Assembly (NCBI RefSeq): GCF_013359935.1
Contig: NZ_JABMCB010000170.1
Location: 62,001-126,000, forward strand
Reading direction: 5' to 3'
Origin: Paenibacillus xylanilyticus
Lineage (GTDB): Bacteria; Bacillota; Bacilli; Paenibacillales; Paenibacillaceae
Length of the DNA stretch: 64,000 nucleotides
Both the position numbers and the translations under genes were made by a program. The notes under the pieces are model-generated. The model did no database searches. It was not told where the DNA came from and worked only from the letters and a program-made list of their open reading frames with translations. This document shows, piece by piece, positions 25,524 to 33,690 of this stretch. Numbering within the stretch: position 1 is the stretch's first letter; each line of letters opens with the position of its first letter.

Positions 25524-26507
25524 ATGGAAACGCTAACAAAAAAATCCGCTTCCGCGAAAAGAAGCAGTAACCCCAAGCCGCCAGCGAAGAGACGGCGGAA
25601 CGGAATTTGGGATAGCATCAAGCAGCAGAAATATCTCTATCTCATGTCACTGCCATTCGTAGTTTGGGTTTTTGTATTTAACTATCTGCCACTATGGGGA
25701 TGGACGATGGCTTTCCAAAATTATAAACCGGCCAGATCATTCGGCGATCAAGAGTGGGTTGGTTTTAAACACTTTGTAGAGCTGTTTAGTGATGAACGGT
25801 TTTATCTAGTACTTCGAAACACACTTGCAATGAGCTTAATGGGGCTGATTGTCGGTTTTGTCGTGCCGATTTTCTTTGCAATTCTATTGAATGAAATGAA
25901 GGGCATGTTCTTCAAGAGGACGGTCCAAACCGTATCCTACTTGCCTCACTTTGTATCCTGGGTCGTTGTAGCCGGGATCATTACCAAGATGCTCTCCACC
26001 GATGGAGGGATTGTCAACGACATCTTGATGGGCCTGAATATTATCGATCAGCCGATTCAATTCATGGCGAAGGGGAACCTGTTTTGGTACATTGTAACCG
26101 CTTCAGATATGTGGAAAGAAACGGGCTGGAATGCCATCATCTATCTGGCTGCGATTACAGGTATTGACCAGGAGCTTTACGAGGCCTCCCGTGTCGACGG
26201 AGCAAACCGCTGGAGACAAATGTGGCACATCACGCTGCCGGGCATCCGGACCACGATTTCCGTACTATTCATCATGTCCATCGGACACTTGATCAGTATC
26301 GGTTTCGAGAAGCAGATGCTGCTGCAAAACAGTCTGGTATTAGACTACTCGGAAGTCCTTGATCTCTACGCGCTCAATTATGGTTTGAATATGGGACGAT
26401 TCTCATATGGTACAGCCATAGGTATATTCAACTCCGTTGTCAGTATCATCCTTCTGTTTACAGCGAACGGGTTGTTCAAAAAATTCACCAAAGAAAGCAT
26501 TATGTAG
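25524..26507 (+). CDS. CUT1-type sugar ABC transporter permease (LplB-like)
   Basis: Membrane permease of 327 residues with a basic N-terminal tail (many Lys/Ser/Pro) and six predicted segments. The start MSLPFVVWVFVFNYLPLWGWTMAFQ region is characteristic of LplB/YteP relatives. The EAA loop, ELYEASRVDGANRWRQMWHITLPG, carries the expected Glu, Gly and Pro. CUT1 importers move di- and oligosaccharides. The second permease starts 16 bases after its stop. No ATPase is encoded in the island; these systems normally share an MsmX-type ATPase. Confidence 0.94.
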   Translation: METLTKKSASAKRSSNPKPPAKRRRNGIWDSIKQQKYLYLMSLPFVVWVFVFNYLPLWGWTMAFQNYKPARSFGDQEWVGFKHFVELFSDERFYLVLRNTLAMSLMGLIVGFVVPIFFAILLNEMKGMFFKRTVQTVSYLPHFVSWVVVAGIITKMLSTDGGIVNDILMGLNIIDQPIQFMAKGNLFWYIVTASDMWKETGWNAIIYLAAITGIDQELYEASRVDGANRWRQMWHITLPGIRTTISVLFIMSIGHLISIGFEKQMLLQNSLVLDYSEVLDLYALNYGLNMGRFSYGTAIGIFNSVVSIILLFTANGLFKKFTKESIM

Positions 26508-26522
26508 GGAGGGGGAAACATT

Positions 26523-27425
26523 ATGGCGAACAAATCATTCAATGCTACACGGGGCGATAAACTGTTCGATATATTCAATTATATCGCGATGGCGCTGGTG
26601 TTGGTCGTAACGCTGTATCCATTCCTGAACGTGCTTGCGATCTCGCTGAATAACTCAACCGATACCGTGCGTGGCGGAATATACTTGTGGCCGCGGGACT
26701 TTACGCTGGAGAACTACAAAACGATTTTCCAATATGACGGGCTGCTGCAAGGTCTGCAGATTTCCATCCTGCGTACGATTGTAGGTACACTGCTCGGACT
26801 GATCAGTTCATCCATGATCGCCTTTACACTGAGCCGTCCTGACTTCAAATTGAGAAAGTTTGTATCGACTACACTGGCACTCACGATGTATTTCTCCGGT
26901 GGTCTGATTCCGGTTTACATCCTGATGCGTGACCTGAACCTGATCGGTACATTCTGGGTATATGTATTGCCAGGCATGATCAGTGCATTTAACGTATTCA
27001 TCATCCGTTCATTCATTGATGGATTGCCGTATGCGCTGCAGGAATCCGCAAAACTGGACGGTGCAAATGACTTTAAGATCTTCTACAAAATCATTTTGCC
27101 GCTCTGTAAACCGGTACTTGCGACGATTGCATTGTTCCTGGCTGTAGGTCAATGGAACGCATGGTTTGATACGTATCTGTACAACGGTTCCAAGGCACAT
27201 CTAACAACACTCCAATACGAGCTGATGAAAGTGCTGCAGAGTACGCAGCAAGGGTCTGGCGCTGGACGGAATGCCAATGATATGGCACAGCAAATGACAC
27301 AGATTTCACCAGAATCGATCAAGATGGCCATTACGATTGTCGTTACCGTTCCAATCCTGGTTGTATATCCATTCTTGCAAAAGTACTTTGTAGGTGGTAT
27401 GACATTGGGTGCAGTAAAAGCATAA
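26523..27425 (+). CDS. CUT1-type sugar ABC transporter permease (YtcP-like)
   Basis: Second permease, 300 residues, partner of the LplB-like protein. Typical N-terminal YIAMALVLVVTLYPFLNVLAISL and a DTVRGGIYLWPRDFTLENY segment place it in the YtcP/YesQ group. The EAA motif is ALQESAKLDGANDFKIF... with following LPLCKP. About six membrane segments. AGGGAGGGGGAAAC precedes the ATG. The first solute-binding gene lies 183 bases downstream, beyond several hairpins. Confidence 0.94.
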   Translation: MANKSFNATRGDKLFDIFNYIAMALVLVVTLYPFLNVLAISLNNSTDTVRGGIYLWPRDFTLENYKTIFQYDGLLQGLQISILRTIVGTLLGLISSSMIAFTLSRPDFKLRKFVSTTLALTMYFSGGLIPVYILMRDLNLIGTFWVYVLPGMISAFNVFIIRSFIDGLPYALQESAKLDGANDFKIFYKIILPLCKPVLATIALFLAVGQWNAWFDTYLYNGSKAHLTTLQYELMKVLQSTQQGSGAGRNANDMAQQMTQISPESIKMAITIVVTVPILVVYPFLQKYFVGGMTLGAVKA

Positions 27426-27608
27426 GCAACACTATAGAGCTGCCAAAAAGAGCAGCCGTACACTAAAAAAAAGCATCAGGTGCCCGAGGCGTGACCAGCA
27501 GGTTTGCGCCTCACCGTATAGGGCTGCGGAGCGGCATTCATGAAGCTATAGACAGGGACAAAAAAGTCCCGGACAAGACTGACATATGAAACAGGGAGGA
27601 TTACCATT
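27426..27608 (+). other. hairpin-rich spacer between permease and first binding protein
   Basis: Two stems are visible: GCTGC/GCAGC (27440-27458) and GGGAC/GTCCC (27555-27570), with no T tract after either. Such spacers often stabilise the downstream binding-protein mRNA segment or lower permease expression, which would fit a higher need for binding protein. Confidence 0.35.
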
Positions 27609-29300
27609 ATGGCAAGTTTTAAAATGAAAGGGGCACTGGCTCCTGTACTTGCGATGTCTTTGCTCGCAGGTTGTGGTGGTGGAGGAACTGGCGGCGAAAC
27701 GTCGTTTAAAGACACAAGTGGCGACACGTCTCCGCTCACATTCAGCTTCTTTAGTGTCGACCCCAGTCCAAACTGGAATGGCATGAAGGATGAGGTAGGC
27801 CAGGTTATCACGGAAAAAACAGGAGTAACACTTAACGGTGAATTTGCCGTCAGCGGTGGTCAGGACAAAATATCCTTAATGGCAGCGAGCGGCGATTATC
27901 CCGATATCGTGTCACCCAAAGGAGAGCTTAGCAAACTGGTGGATGCAGGAGCGATGTTGGATCTGACAGATCTGATTGACCAGTATGCTCCCAATCTGAA
28001 GAAGCTGTATGGTAATTACATGGATCGGTTGAAATACAGTAATGAGGATCAGGCCATTTATGTGCTGCCGACGTACTATGCGGTAGACCAGAAGTACTTT
28101 GATGCAGGCGGCGGGTTCGGTATTCAGCACCGTGTGCTGAAAGAGCTGGGCTACCCTCAGGTGCGTACGCTGGAGGACTTTGAAAATGTGCTGAAGGCAT
28201 ATAAAGAGAAACACCCGACGATTGATGGTCAGCCAACGATCCCATTATCACTGGACGCAGATGACTGGAGAATCATGATCACTGTAACGAACCCAGCTTT
28301 CTTGGCAACGGGTGCACCGGATGACGGTGAATACTACATCAATCCGGAAACATATGAAGCGATGCTTCACTACAAACGTCCAGAGGAAAAAGAGTATTTC
28401 CGTTGGTTGAACAAAATGTACAACGAGGGATTGCTCGATCAGGACAGTTTCGTACAAAAAACAGACCAGTATAAATCCAAAATCGCAAGTGGACGTGTGC
28501 TTGGTGTCATTGACCAGGATTGGGGTTATTCCGATGCGGAGAACGCATTGAAATCAGCTGGCAAGCCTGAAGCAACATATTCACACTTCCCTGTGACGCT
28601 GTCTGAGGATATCAAGGATCATTCCTATCAGGACACCGGCTTCGTATCCGGCTGGGGTGTAGGTATTACAACCACGAATCCGGACCCGGTTCGTACCATC
28701 AAGTTCTTCGATTATCTGGCTTCTGAAGAAGGCCAAGTGTTGATGAACTGGGGAATTGAAGGCAAACACTACGAAGTGAAGGATGGCAAACGTGTTATTC
28801 CTGCCGATGTTCTGGACCAAAAGACAAACAATGCTTCCGTATTCCAAAAAGAGACAGGTATTGGTCTATACACCAATATGTCGGGTCACTATGGAGACGG
28901 TGTTAAGGATTCAACGGATAACTACTATACGACGAATTTCCCTGAACAAATCGTAGCAGCATATTCCGAGCCAGAGAAAGAAACACTGAAAGCGTATGGT
29001 GTTACAACTTGGAAAGACTTGTACCCAAGTGAAGATGAGTTCCCGGTTAAGCCATGGGGAGCGGCATACAATTTGCCGACACCAGGTGATTCCGATTACA
29101 ACGTCATCTTCCAGAAAACTCAAGATATTATCCGTAAACGAATTCCGGAAGCTATTCTCAGTTCACCGGATCAGTTTGACGGCATTTACGACGCAATGAT
29201 TGCGGAGGTAAACAAAGCCGGAGCTGAAAAAATGGAACAACAATACACCGAGCTTGTCCAAAACCGGGTTAAATTGTGGAACGGTGAAGCGAGCCAATAA
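27609..29300 (+). CDS. extracellular solute-binding lipoprotein, paralog 1
   Basis: Sugar-binding lipoprotein of 563 residues (LipO/YtcQ-like SBP family 1). A short signal peptide ends in lipobox LLAGC with Cys22, followed by a glycine-rich linker. The mature protein begins PLTFSFFSVDPSPNWNGM and has the long two-lobe layout of oligosaccharide binders that pair with LplB/YtcP permeases. It is the most divergent of three tandem paralogs, though long segments match the other two word for word (for example PETYEAMLHYKRPEEKEYF and QYKSKIASGRVLG). It sits directly after the permeases and has its own terminator, so it is the operon's native partner. Confidence 0.94.
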   Translation: MASFKMKGALAPVLAMSLLAGCGGGGTGGETSFKDTSGDTSPLTFSFFSVDPSPNWNGMKDEVGQVITEKTGVTLNGEFAVSGGQDKISLMAASGDYPDIVSPKGELSKLVDAGAMLDLTDLIDQYAPNLKKLYGNYMDRLKYSNEDQAIYVLPTYYAVDQKYFDAGGGFGIQHRVLKELGYPQVRTLEDFENVLKAYKEKHPTIDGQPTIPLSLDADDWRIMITVTNPAFLATGAPDDGEYYINPETYEAMLHYKRPEEKEYFRWLNKMYNEGLLDQDSFVQKTDQYKSKIASGRVLGVIDQDWGYSDAENALKSAGKPEATYSHFPVTLSEDIKDHSYQDTGFVSGWGVGITTTNPDPVRTIKFFDYLASEEGQVLMNWGIEGKHYEVKDGKRVIPADVLDQKTNNASVFQKETGIGLYTNMSGHYGDGVKDSTDNYYTTNFPEQIVAAYSEPEKETLKAYGVTTWKDLYPSEDEFPVKPWGAAYNLPTPGDSDYNVIFQKTQDIIRKRIPEAILSSPDQFDGIYDAMIAEVNKAGAEKMEQQYTELVQNRVKLWNGEASQ

Positions 29301-29334
29301 TCAGTCATGTGTATCGTTAATTTTCGAAAGAGGA

Positions 29335-29361
29335 GAACCCAGTTACCTGGGTTCTTTTTTT
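29335..29361 (+). terminator. terminator after binding-protein paralog 1
   Basis: GAACCCAG, loop TTAC, CTGGGTTC, then seven T. Confidence 0.92.
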
Positions 29362-29367
29362 ATGTCT

Positions 29368-29391
29368 AAAACGTTTTCTAAAAAACGTTTT
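29368..29391. promoter_or_regulatory. tandem AAAACGTTTT palindromes
   Basis: Two perfect copies four bases apart (14 bp start to start), 19 bases upstream of the -35 of paralog 2. The doubled site suggests cooperative binding of a regulator. Confidence 0.55.
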
Positions 29392-29410
29392 CAATTTTAC
29401 AATTTCACTA

Positions 29411-29439
29411 TTGACAAGGACTTGTAGAGGGATTATGAT
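29411..29439 (+). promoter_or_regulatory. promoter of binding-protein paralog 2
   Basis: TTGACA (29411-29416), 17-base spacer, TATGAT (29434-29439). Confidence 0.75.
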
Positions 29440-29446
29440 GCAAATA

Positions 29447-29460
29447 TGAAAGCACTTACA
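29447..29460. promoter_or_regulatory. cre-like site at the start point of paralog 2
   Basis: TGAAAGCACTTACA starts eight bases after the -10 box. It matches the CcpA pattern except for A in place of the central G. Confidence 0.5.
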
Positions 29461-29671
29461 TCTGTGGTGTGACAGTTCAAAATAGCTTTTCATTCAAGTT
29501 TGAAAAAGAGAGTGCCAGCAGGTTTAAGAGTGATCAGGAAAACTTCAAAACAATAAGTAAGCGCTTTTAATGTATTAAAAACAAAAGATTTACATTCAAT
29601 TCTTTCCGGTATGCGCAGGCCAGCCTGTTATACAATAGATAGCTTCATTTTATCCATAAGGGGGATTATAC

Positions 29672-31369
29672 ATGAAGGGCAAAACACCAAAAACATTCGC
29701 AATGCTTCTGCTCGCAAGCGCACTTGCCATCACGGCAGGTTGTGGAGGAGGAGGTACAACTGCTTCAGAGACACCAGAGGATACAGGGGATACAACCAGT
29801 CCCATCACGTTTACATTCTTTGGTGCAGACGCAAGTCCAAACTGGAACAATATGAAGGATGCAGTGGGCCAAGAGATTACCAAACGAACAGGTGTTACAA
29901 TTGAGGCAGAGTACGATGTGAATAATGGCGGAGATCAGAAAATACCTTTGATGGCTGCCAGCGGTGATTACCCTGATATTATCTTTCCTAAAGGAAATTT
30001 ATCGAAGCTTGTTGATGCAGGCGCAATGCTTGATCTTACCGATCTGATTGAGGAACATGCACCAAACCTGAAAAAAATCTATGGTGATCAGATGAATCGT
30101 TTGAAATACAGTCTGGAAGACCAGGCCATTTATGCGATTCCGACCAACATGGGTGTAGATAATATTGCTTTTGATGCAACGGGCGGATTTGAAATTCAAC
30201 AAAAGGTATTGAAAGAGCTCGGATATCCGGAAGTGAAGACACTCGAGGATTACGAAAACGTATTGAGAACCTATTATGAGAAGCATCCAACCATTGATGG
30301 TCAGCCAACCATTCCGTTGACACTAAATGCAGACGATTGGAAGATCATGATCACAGTAACGAACCCCGCGTTCCAGGCAACGGGTGGACCGGATGATGGT
30401 GAGTACTATATCAACCCGGAGACGTATGAAGCCATGCTGCACTACAAACGTCCGGAGGAAAAGGAATACTTCCGTTGGTTGAACAAAATGTACAATGAGG
30501 GACTGCTCGACAAAGATACTTTTGTACAAAAAGATGACCAATATAAATCTAAGATTGCCAGCGGCCGTGTACTTGGTCTGATTGACCAGGAATGGAACTA
30601 TGGCGAAGCGGAGAATGCACTGAAAGGTGCGGGCAAGGATGACAGCACTTACGCCCACTTCTCCGTATCTCTGAACGAAGATATTGTAGATCATACGTTC
30701 CAGCCTACCGGCTTTGACGGTTATGGAATCGGAATTTCTACGACGGCCAAAGATCCGGTGCGTATCATCAAATTCATGGATTGGCTCGCATCAGATGAAG
30801 GTCAAGTACTCCGAAACTGGGGGATTGAAGGTCAACATTACAATGTAGAAAATGGCAAGCGTATCATTCCTGACGAAATCCAGGATCGCAAAGTCAACGA
30901 CAACTCGGCGTTTACCAAAGAAACCGGGATCGGTCTGTACAACATCTTTAGTGCAAGATACGGCGATGGTGTGAAAGATTCTACGGATAACTACTACACA
31001 ACCAACTTCCCTGAACAGATTCAGGCAGGTTACACAGCAGCTGAGAAAGAAACGTTAAAGGCATATGGCATTACGACCTGGAAGGATTTCTATCCTTCTG
31101 AAGATGAACTGAAGCTGAAAGACTGGGGCGCTGCATACAATATGCCAGTTCCATCAGATACCGACTACAACGTAGCATACCAGAAAACACAGGATATCAT
31201 CCGCAAACGCATTCCTGAAGCCATTCTTGCGAAGCCGGAAAACTTTGACCAAGTCTACGACAGCCTCCTGGCTGAACTGGACAAAGCAGGTGCAGTGGAG
31301 ATGGAGAAACAGTACACCGTATGGGTGAAGGAACGTGTTGCCTTGTGGACTGGTAAAGATGTGAAGTAA
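29672..31369 (+). CDS. extracellular solute-binding lipoprotein, paralog 2
   Basis: Sugar-binding lipoprotein of 565 residues with lipobox ITAGC at Cys24, then a Gly/Thr-rich linker. Very close to paralog 3 over the whole length and more distant from paralog 1. The conserved core includes MAASGDYPDI, DLTDLIEEHAPNLKKIYGDQ and GQPTIPLTLNADDWKIM. AAGGGGG lies 8 bases before the ATG. It has a private promoter and terminator and is not in an operon with the permeases, so its level can be set independently. It presumably feeds the same permease pair with a related oligosaccharide. Confidence 0.94.
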   Translation: MKGKTPKTFAMLLLASALAITAGCGGGGTTASETPEDTGDTTSPITFTFFGADASPNWNNMKDAVGQEITKRTGVTIEAEYDVNNGGDQKIPLMAASGDYPDIIFPKGNLSKLVDAGAMLDLTDLIEEHAPNLKKIYGDQMNRLKYSLEDQAIYAIPTNMGVDNIAFDATGGFEIQQKVLKELGYPEVKTLEDYENVLRTYYEKHPTIDGQPTIPLTLNADDWKIMITVTNPAFQATGGPDDGEYYINPETYEAMLHYKRPEEKEYFRWLNKMYNEGLLDKDTFVQKDDQYKSKIASGRVLGLIDQEWNYGEAENALKGAGKDDSTYAHFSVSLNEDIVDHTFQPTGFDGYGIGISTTAKDPVRIIKFMDWLASDEGQVLRNWGIEGQHYNVENGKRIIPDEIQDRKVNDNSAFTKETGIGLYNIFSARYGDGVKDSTDNYYTTNFPEQIQAGYTAAEKETLKAYGITTWKDFYPSEDELKLKDWGAAYNMPVPSDTDYNVAYQKTQDIIRKRIPEAILAKPENFDQVYDSLLAELDKAGAVEMEKQYTVWVKERVALWTGKDVK

Positions 31370-31416
31370 CGAAAGAACGCTGGAAATAACTTGTGAAAAT
31401 AAAGCATTACATTTAC

Positions 31417-31447
31417 AAAAAGAGGCCTATCAAAAAGGCCTTTTTTT
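31417..31447 (+). terminator. terminator after binding-protein paralog 2
   Basis: AGGCC (31423-31427) and GGCCT (31437-31441) form a short stem running into seven T. Confidence 0.8.
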
Positions 31448-31451
31448 GTTG

Positions 31452-31480
31452 TTGACGGAACGGGTAGGATAGCATATAAT
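31452..31480 (+). promoter_or_regulatory. promoter of binding-protein paralog 3
   Basis: TTGACG (31452-31457), 17-base spacer, consensus TATAAT (31475-31480). Confidence 0.8.
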
Positions 31481-31486
31481 CATTGA

Positions 31487-31500
31487 TGTAAGCACTTTCA
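31487..31500. promoter_or_regulatory. cre-like site at the start point of paralog 3
   Basis: TGTAAGCACTTTCA starts seven bases after the -10, the same placement as in paralog 2. Confidence 0.5.
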
Positions 31501-31524
31501 GTAAGCGTTTTAAATGAGTTTACG

Positions 31525-31534
31525 AAAACGTTTT
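31525..31534. promoter_or_regulatory. AAAACGTTTT palindrome in the paralog 3 leader
   Basis: Perfect palindrome 45 bases downstream of the -10 box, so it lies in the transcribed leader rather than upstream of the promoter as at paralog 2. Confidence 0.5.
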
Positions 31535-31707
31535 ACCGTTGTTACATGATATTTTAAGGTTTGTAAGGTACAAGGTTTGATATGTTTACGAAAAGTGTGA
31601 AATGTTATTTTGGTAAGCGCATACAGAAATGCGCTTCAAAAGTGGTATTCGCAGGCATCTGCCTGTTATACAGATAAAACCTTCATAATAATAGGGGGAA
31701 CTAGACA

Positions 31708-33411
31708 ATGAGAGGCAAAATGAAAGGCAATACACCTAAGACTTTTGCAATGTTGATGCTCGCAAGTGCGTTGTTGGTTACTGCTGGTTGCGGAAATTCG
31801 GGAAGCAAAGATGCTTCTTCCGGAGAGTCCAGTGGAACTGATCCGATTACAGTCACGTTTTTTGGTGCTGATGCAAGTCCAACTTGGAACAAGATGCAAG
31901 ATGCAGTCGGCAAGGAAATTACGAAGCAAACAGGCGTTACGATTGAAGCGGAATATGATGTAAACAATGGCGGCGAACAAAAGATCTCTCTCATGGCTGC
32001 CAGTGGTGATTATCCAGATATCATTTTCCCAAAAGGTAACTTGTCTAAGCTCGTAGATGCGGGTGCGATGCTTGACCTCACGGATCTAATCGAGGAGCAT
32101 GCGCCGAACTTGAAAAAAATCTATGGCGATCAGATGAATCGTTTGAAATACAGCACGGAAGATCCAGCGATCTACACGATCCCAACCAATATGGGTGTAG
32201 ATAATATGACGTTTGACGCAACAGGTGGGTTCGAAATTCAACAAAAGGTTTTGAAAGAGCTCGGCTATCCTGAGGTAAAAACACTTGAGGATTACGAAAA
32301 TGTACTGAAAGCTTATTATGAGAAACATCCAACGATTGATGGCCAGCCAACCATTCCACTGACATTGAATGCGGATGATTGGAAGATCATGATTACGGTA
32401 ACCAACCCGGCATTCCAAGCTACAGGGGCTCCGGATGATGGTGAATACTATGTTAATCCAGAAACTTATGAAGCGATGCTGCACTACAAACGTCCAGAAG
32501 AAAAAGAATATTTCCGTTGGTTGAACAAAATGTATAATGAAGGACTGCTTGATAAAGATACATTTGTTCAAAAAGACGACCAATACAAATCCAAAATTGC
32601 CAGCGGCCGTGTACTCGGTCTGATTGACCAAGAGTGGAACTATCAAGAAGCTGAAAATGCGCTGAAAGGTGCTGGCAAGGATGACAGCACGTACGCTCAC
32701 TTCTCCGTATCGCTGAACGAAGATATCGTGGACCATACGTTCCAGCCAACCGGATTTGATGGCTACGGAATTGGAATCACCACGGCTGCGGAAGACCCAG
32801 TACGTATTATCAAATTCATGGACTGGCTCGCTTCGGACGAAGGTCAAGTGCTCCGAAACTGGGGAATCGAGGGTCAGCACTACAATGTAGTGGATGGCAA
32901 ACGTGTTATTCCGGATGAAATCCAGGATCGTAAAACTAACGACAATTCCAATTTCAGTAAAGAAACAGGTATTGGTCTATACAATGTGTTCAGTGCAAGA
33001 TATGGTGATGGTGTGAAGGATGCAACTGACAACTACTACACAACCAATTTCCCAGAGCAGATTATAGCTGGTTATACAGCGGCTGAGAAAGAAACGCTCA
33101 AAGCCTATGGCATTACAACTTGGAAAGAGTTTTACCCGTCTGAAGAAGAACTTCCTCTCAAAGACTGGGGAGCATTATATAATATGTCCGTGCCTACAGG
33201 TACAGATTATGACGTAACATTCCAAAAAACTCAGGATATCGTACGCAAACGGATTCCTGAAGCTGTTCTGACCTCGTCAGCGAACTTCGATAAAGTGTAT
33301 GATGACTTCCTCGCAGAGCTGGACAAAGCTGGTGCAGTGGAAATGGAGAAACAATATACAGTATGGGTTAAAGACCGTATATCTCTGTGGACAGGCAAAG
33401 AAGTGAAGTAA
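31708..33411 (+). CDS. extracellular solute-binding lipoprotein, paralog 3
   Basis: Sugar-binding lipoprotein of 567 residues, lipobox VTAGC at Cys28. If translation began at the Met five codons in, the lipobox would sit at residue 24 exactly as in paralog 2, but AGGGGGAAC is well placed for ATG 31708. Nearly the same protein as paralog 2 throughout, with scattered substitutions concentrated in the linker after the lipid anchor and in small patches of the mature protein. This points to a recent tandem duplication. Own promoter and terminator. Confidence 0.94.
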   Translation: MRGKMKGNTPKTFAMLMLASALLVTAGCGNSGSKDASSGESSGTDPITVTFFGADASPTWNKMQDAVGKEITKQTGVTIEAEYDVNNGGEQKISLMAASGDYPDIIFPKGNLSKLVDAGAMLDLTDLIEEHAPNLKKIYGDQMNRLKYSTEDPAIYTIPTNMGVDNMTFDATGGFEIQQKVLKELGYPEVKTLEDYENVLKAYYEKHPTIDGQPTIPLTLNADDWKIMITVTNPAFQATGAPDDGEYYVNPETYEAMLHYKRPEEKEYFRWLNKMYNEGLLDKDTFVQKDDQYKSKIASGRVLGLIDQEWNYQEAENALKGAGKDDSTYAHFSVSLNEDIVDHTFQPTGFDGYGIGITTAAEDPVRIIKFMDWLASDEGQVLRNWGIEGQHYNVVDGKRVIPDEIQDRKTNDNSNFSKETGIGLYNVFSARYGDGVKDATDNYYTTNFPEQIIAGYTAAEKETLKAYGITTWKEFYPSEEELPLKDWGALYNMSVPTGTDYDVTFQKTQDIVRKRIPEAVLTSSANFDKVYDDFLAELDKAGAVEMEKQYTVWVKDRISLWTGKEVK

Positions 33412-33442
33412 TATAAGCGTGGTGGATGGAAAATCATCCATT

Positions 33443-33486
33443 GCAAGAAAGAGGCCCTGATTCAGGGTCTCTTTCTTGCTTTTTCT
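33443..33486 (+). terminator. terminator after binding-protein paralog 3
   Basis: GCAAGAAAGAGGCCCTGA pairs with TCAGGGTCTCTTTCTTGC (one mismatch) and leads into TTTTTCTT, a very stable stem of about 17 pairs. Confidence 0.93.
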
Positions 33487-33500
33487 TGTGATGTTTTACA

Positions 33501-33529
33501 TTGACGCAGATATATAAATCCAATATACT
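33501..33529 (+). promoter_or_regulatory. promoter of the GH95 gene
   Basis: TTGACG (33501-33506), 17-base spacer, TATACT (33524-33529). Confidence 0.7.
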
Positions 33530-33537
33530 TTTCTTAC

Positions 33538-33551
33538 TGAAGGCACTTTCA
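33538..33551. promoter_or_regulatory. cre-like site at the GH95 start point
   Basis: TGAAGGCACTTTCA starts nine bases after the -10, matching the arrangement at binding-protein paralogs 2 and 3. Confidence 0.45.
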
Positions 33552-33632
33552 GTTGAAGGCTATTAGAGCAGCGGATTTGTCCAAGCAAAGAGCCTGTGGA
33601 TACAAAATAATTCTTACATAATGTAGTATCCG

Positions 33633-33642
33633 AAAACGTTTT
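33633..33642. promoter_or_regulatory. AAAACGTTTT palindrome before the GH95 gene
   Basis: Perfect palindrome in the leader, 48 bases before the ATG at 33691. Confidence 0.5.
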
Positions 33643-33690
33643 AGTATTCCTTATAAAAATAATAGATGATTCATGAAGAGGAGTAATTTT

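Larger units (their letters stand above)
29301..29671 (+). other. promoter region of binding-protein paralog 2
   Basis: A 371-base gap containing, in order, the terminator of paralog 1 (29335-29361), two AAAACGTTTT palindromes (29368-29377 and 29382-29391), a sigma-A promoter (29411-29439), a cre-like site at the start point (29447-29460), and a further palindrome AAGCGCTT (29559-29566). No coding potential was seen. Confidence 0.6.
31370..31707 (+). other. promoter region of binding-protein paralog 3
   Basis: A 338-base gap with the terminator of paralog 2 (31417-31447), a strong promoter (31452-31480), a cre-like site (31487-31500), GTAAGCGTTTTAAA at 31501-31514, an AAAACGTTTT palindrome (31525-31534) and GTAAGCGCATAC at 31613-31624. 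No coding potential was seen. Confidence 0.6.

Noticed and set aside
29672..33411. Paralogs 2 and 3 as an assembly duplication artefact
   Set aside because: They differ at many synonymous and non-synonymous positions and have different upstream regions, so they are true separate genes.
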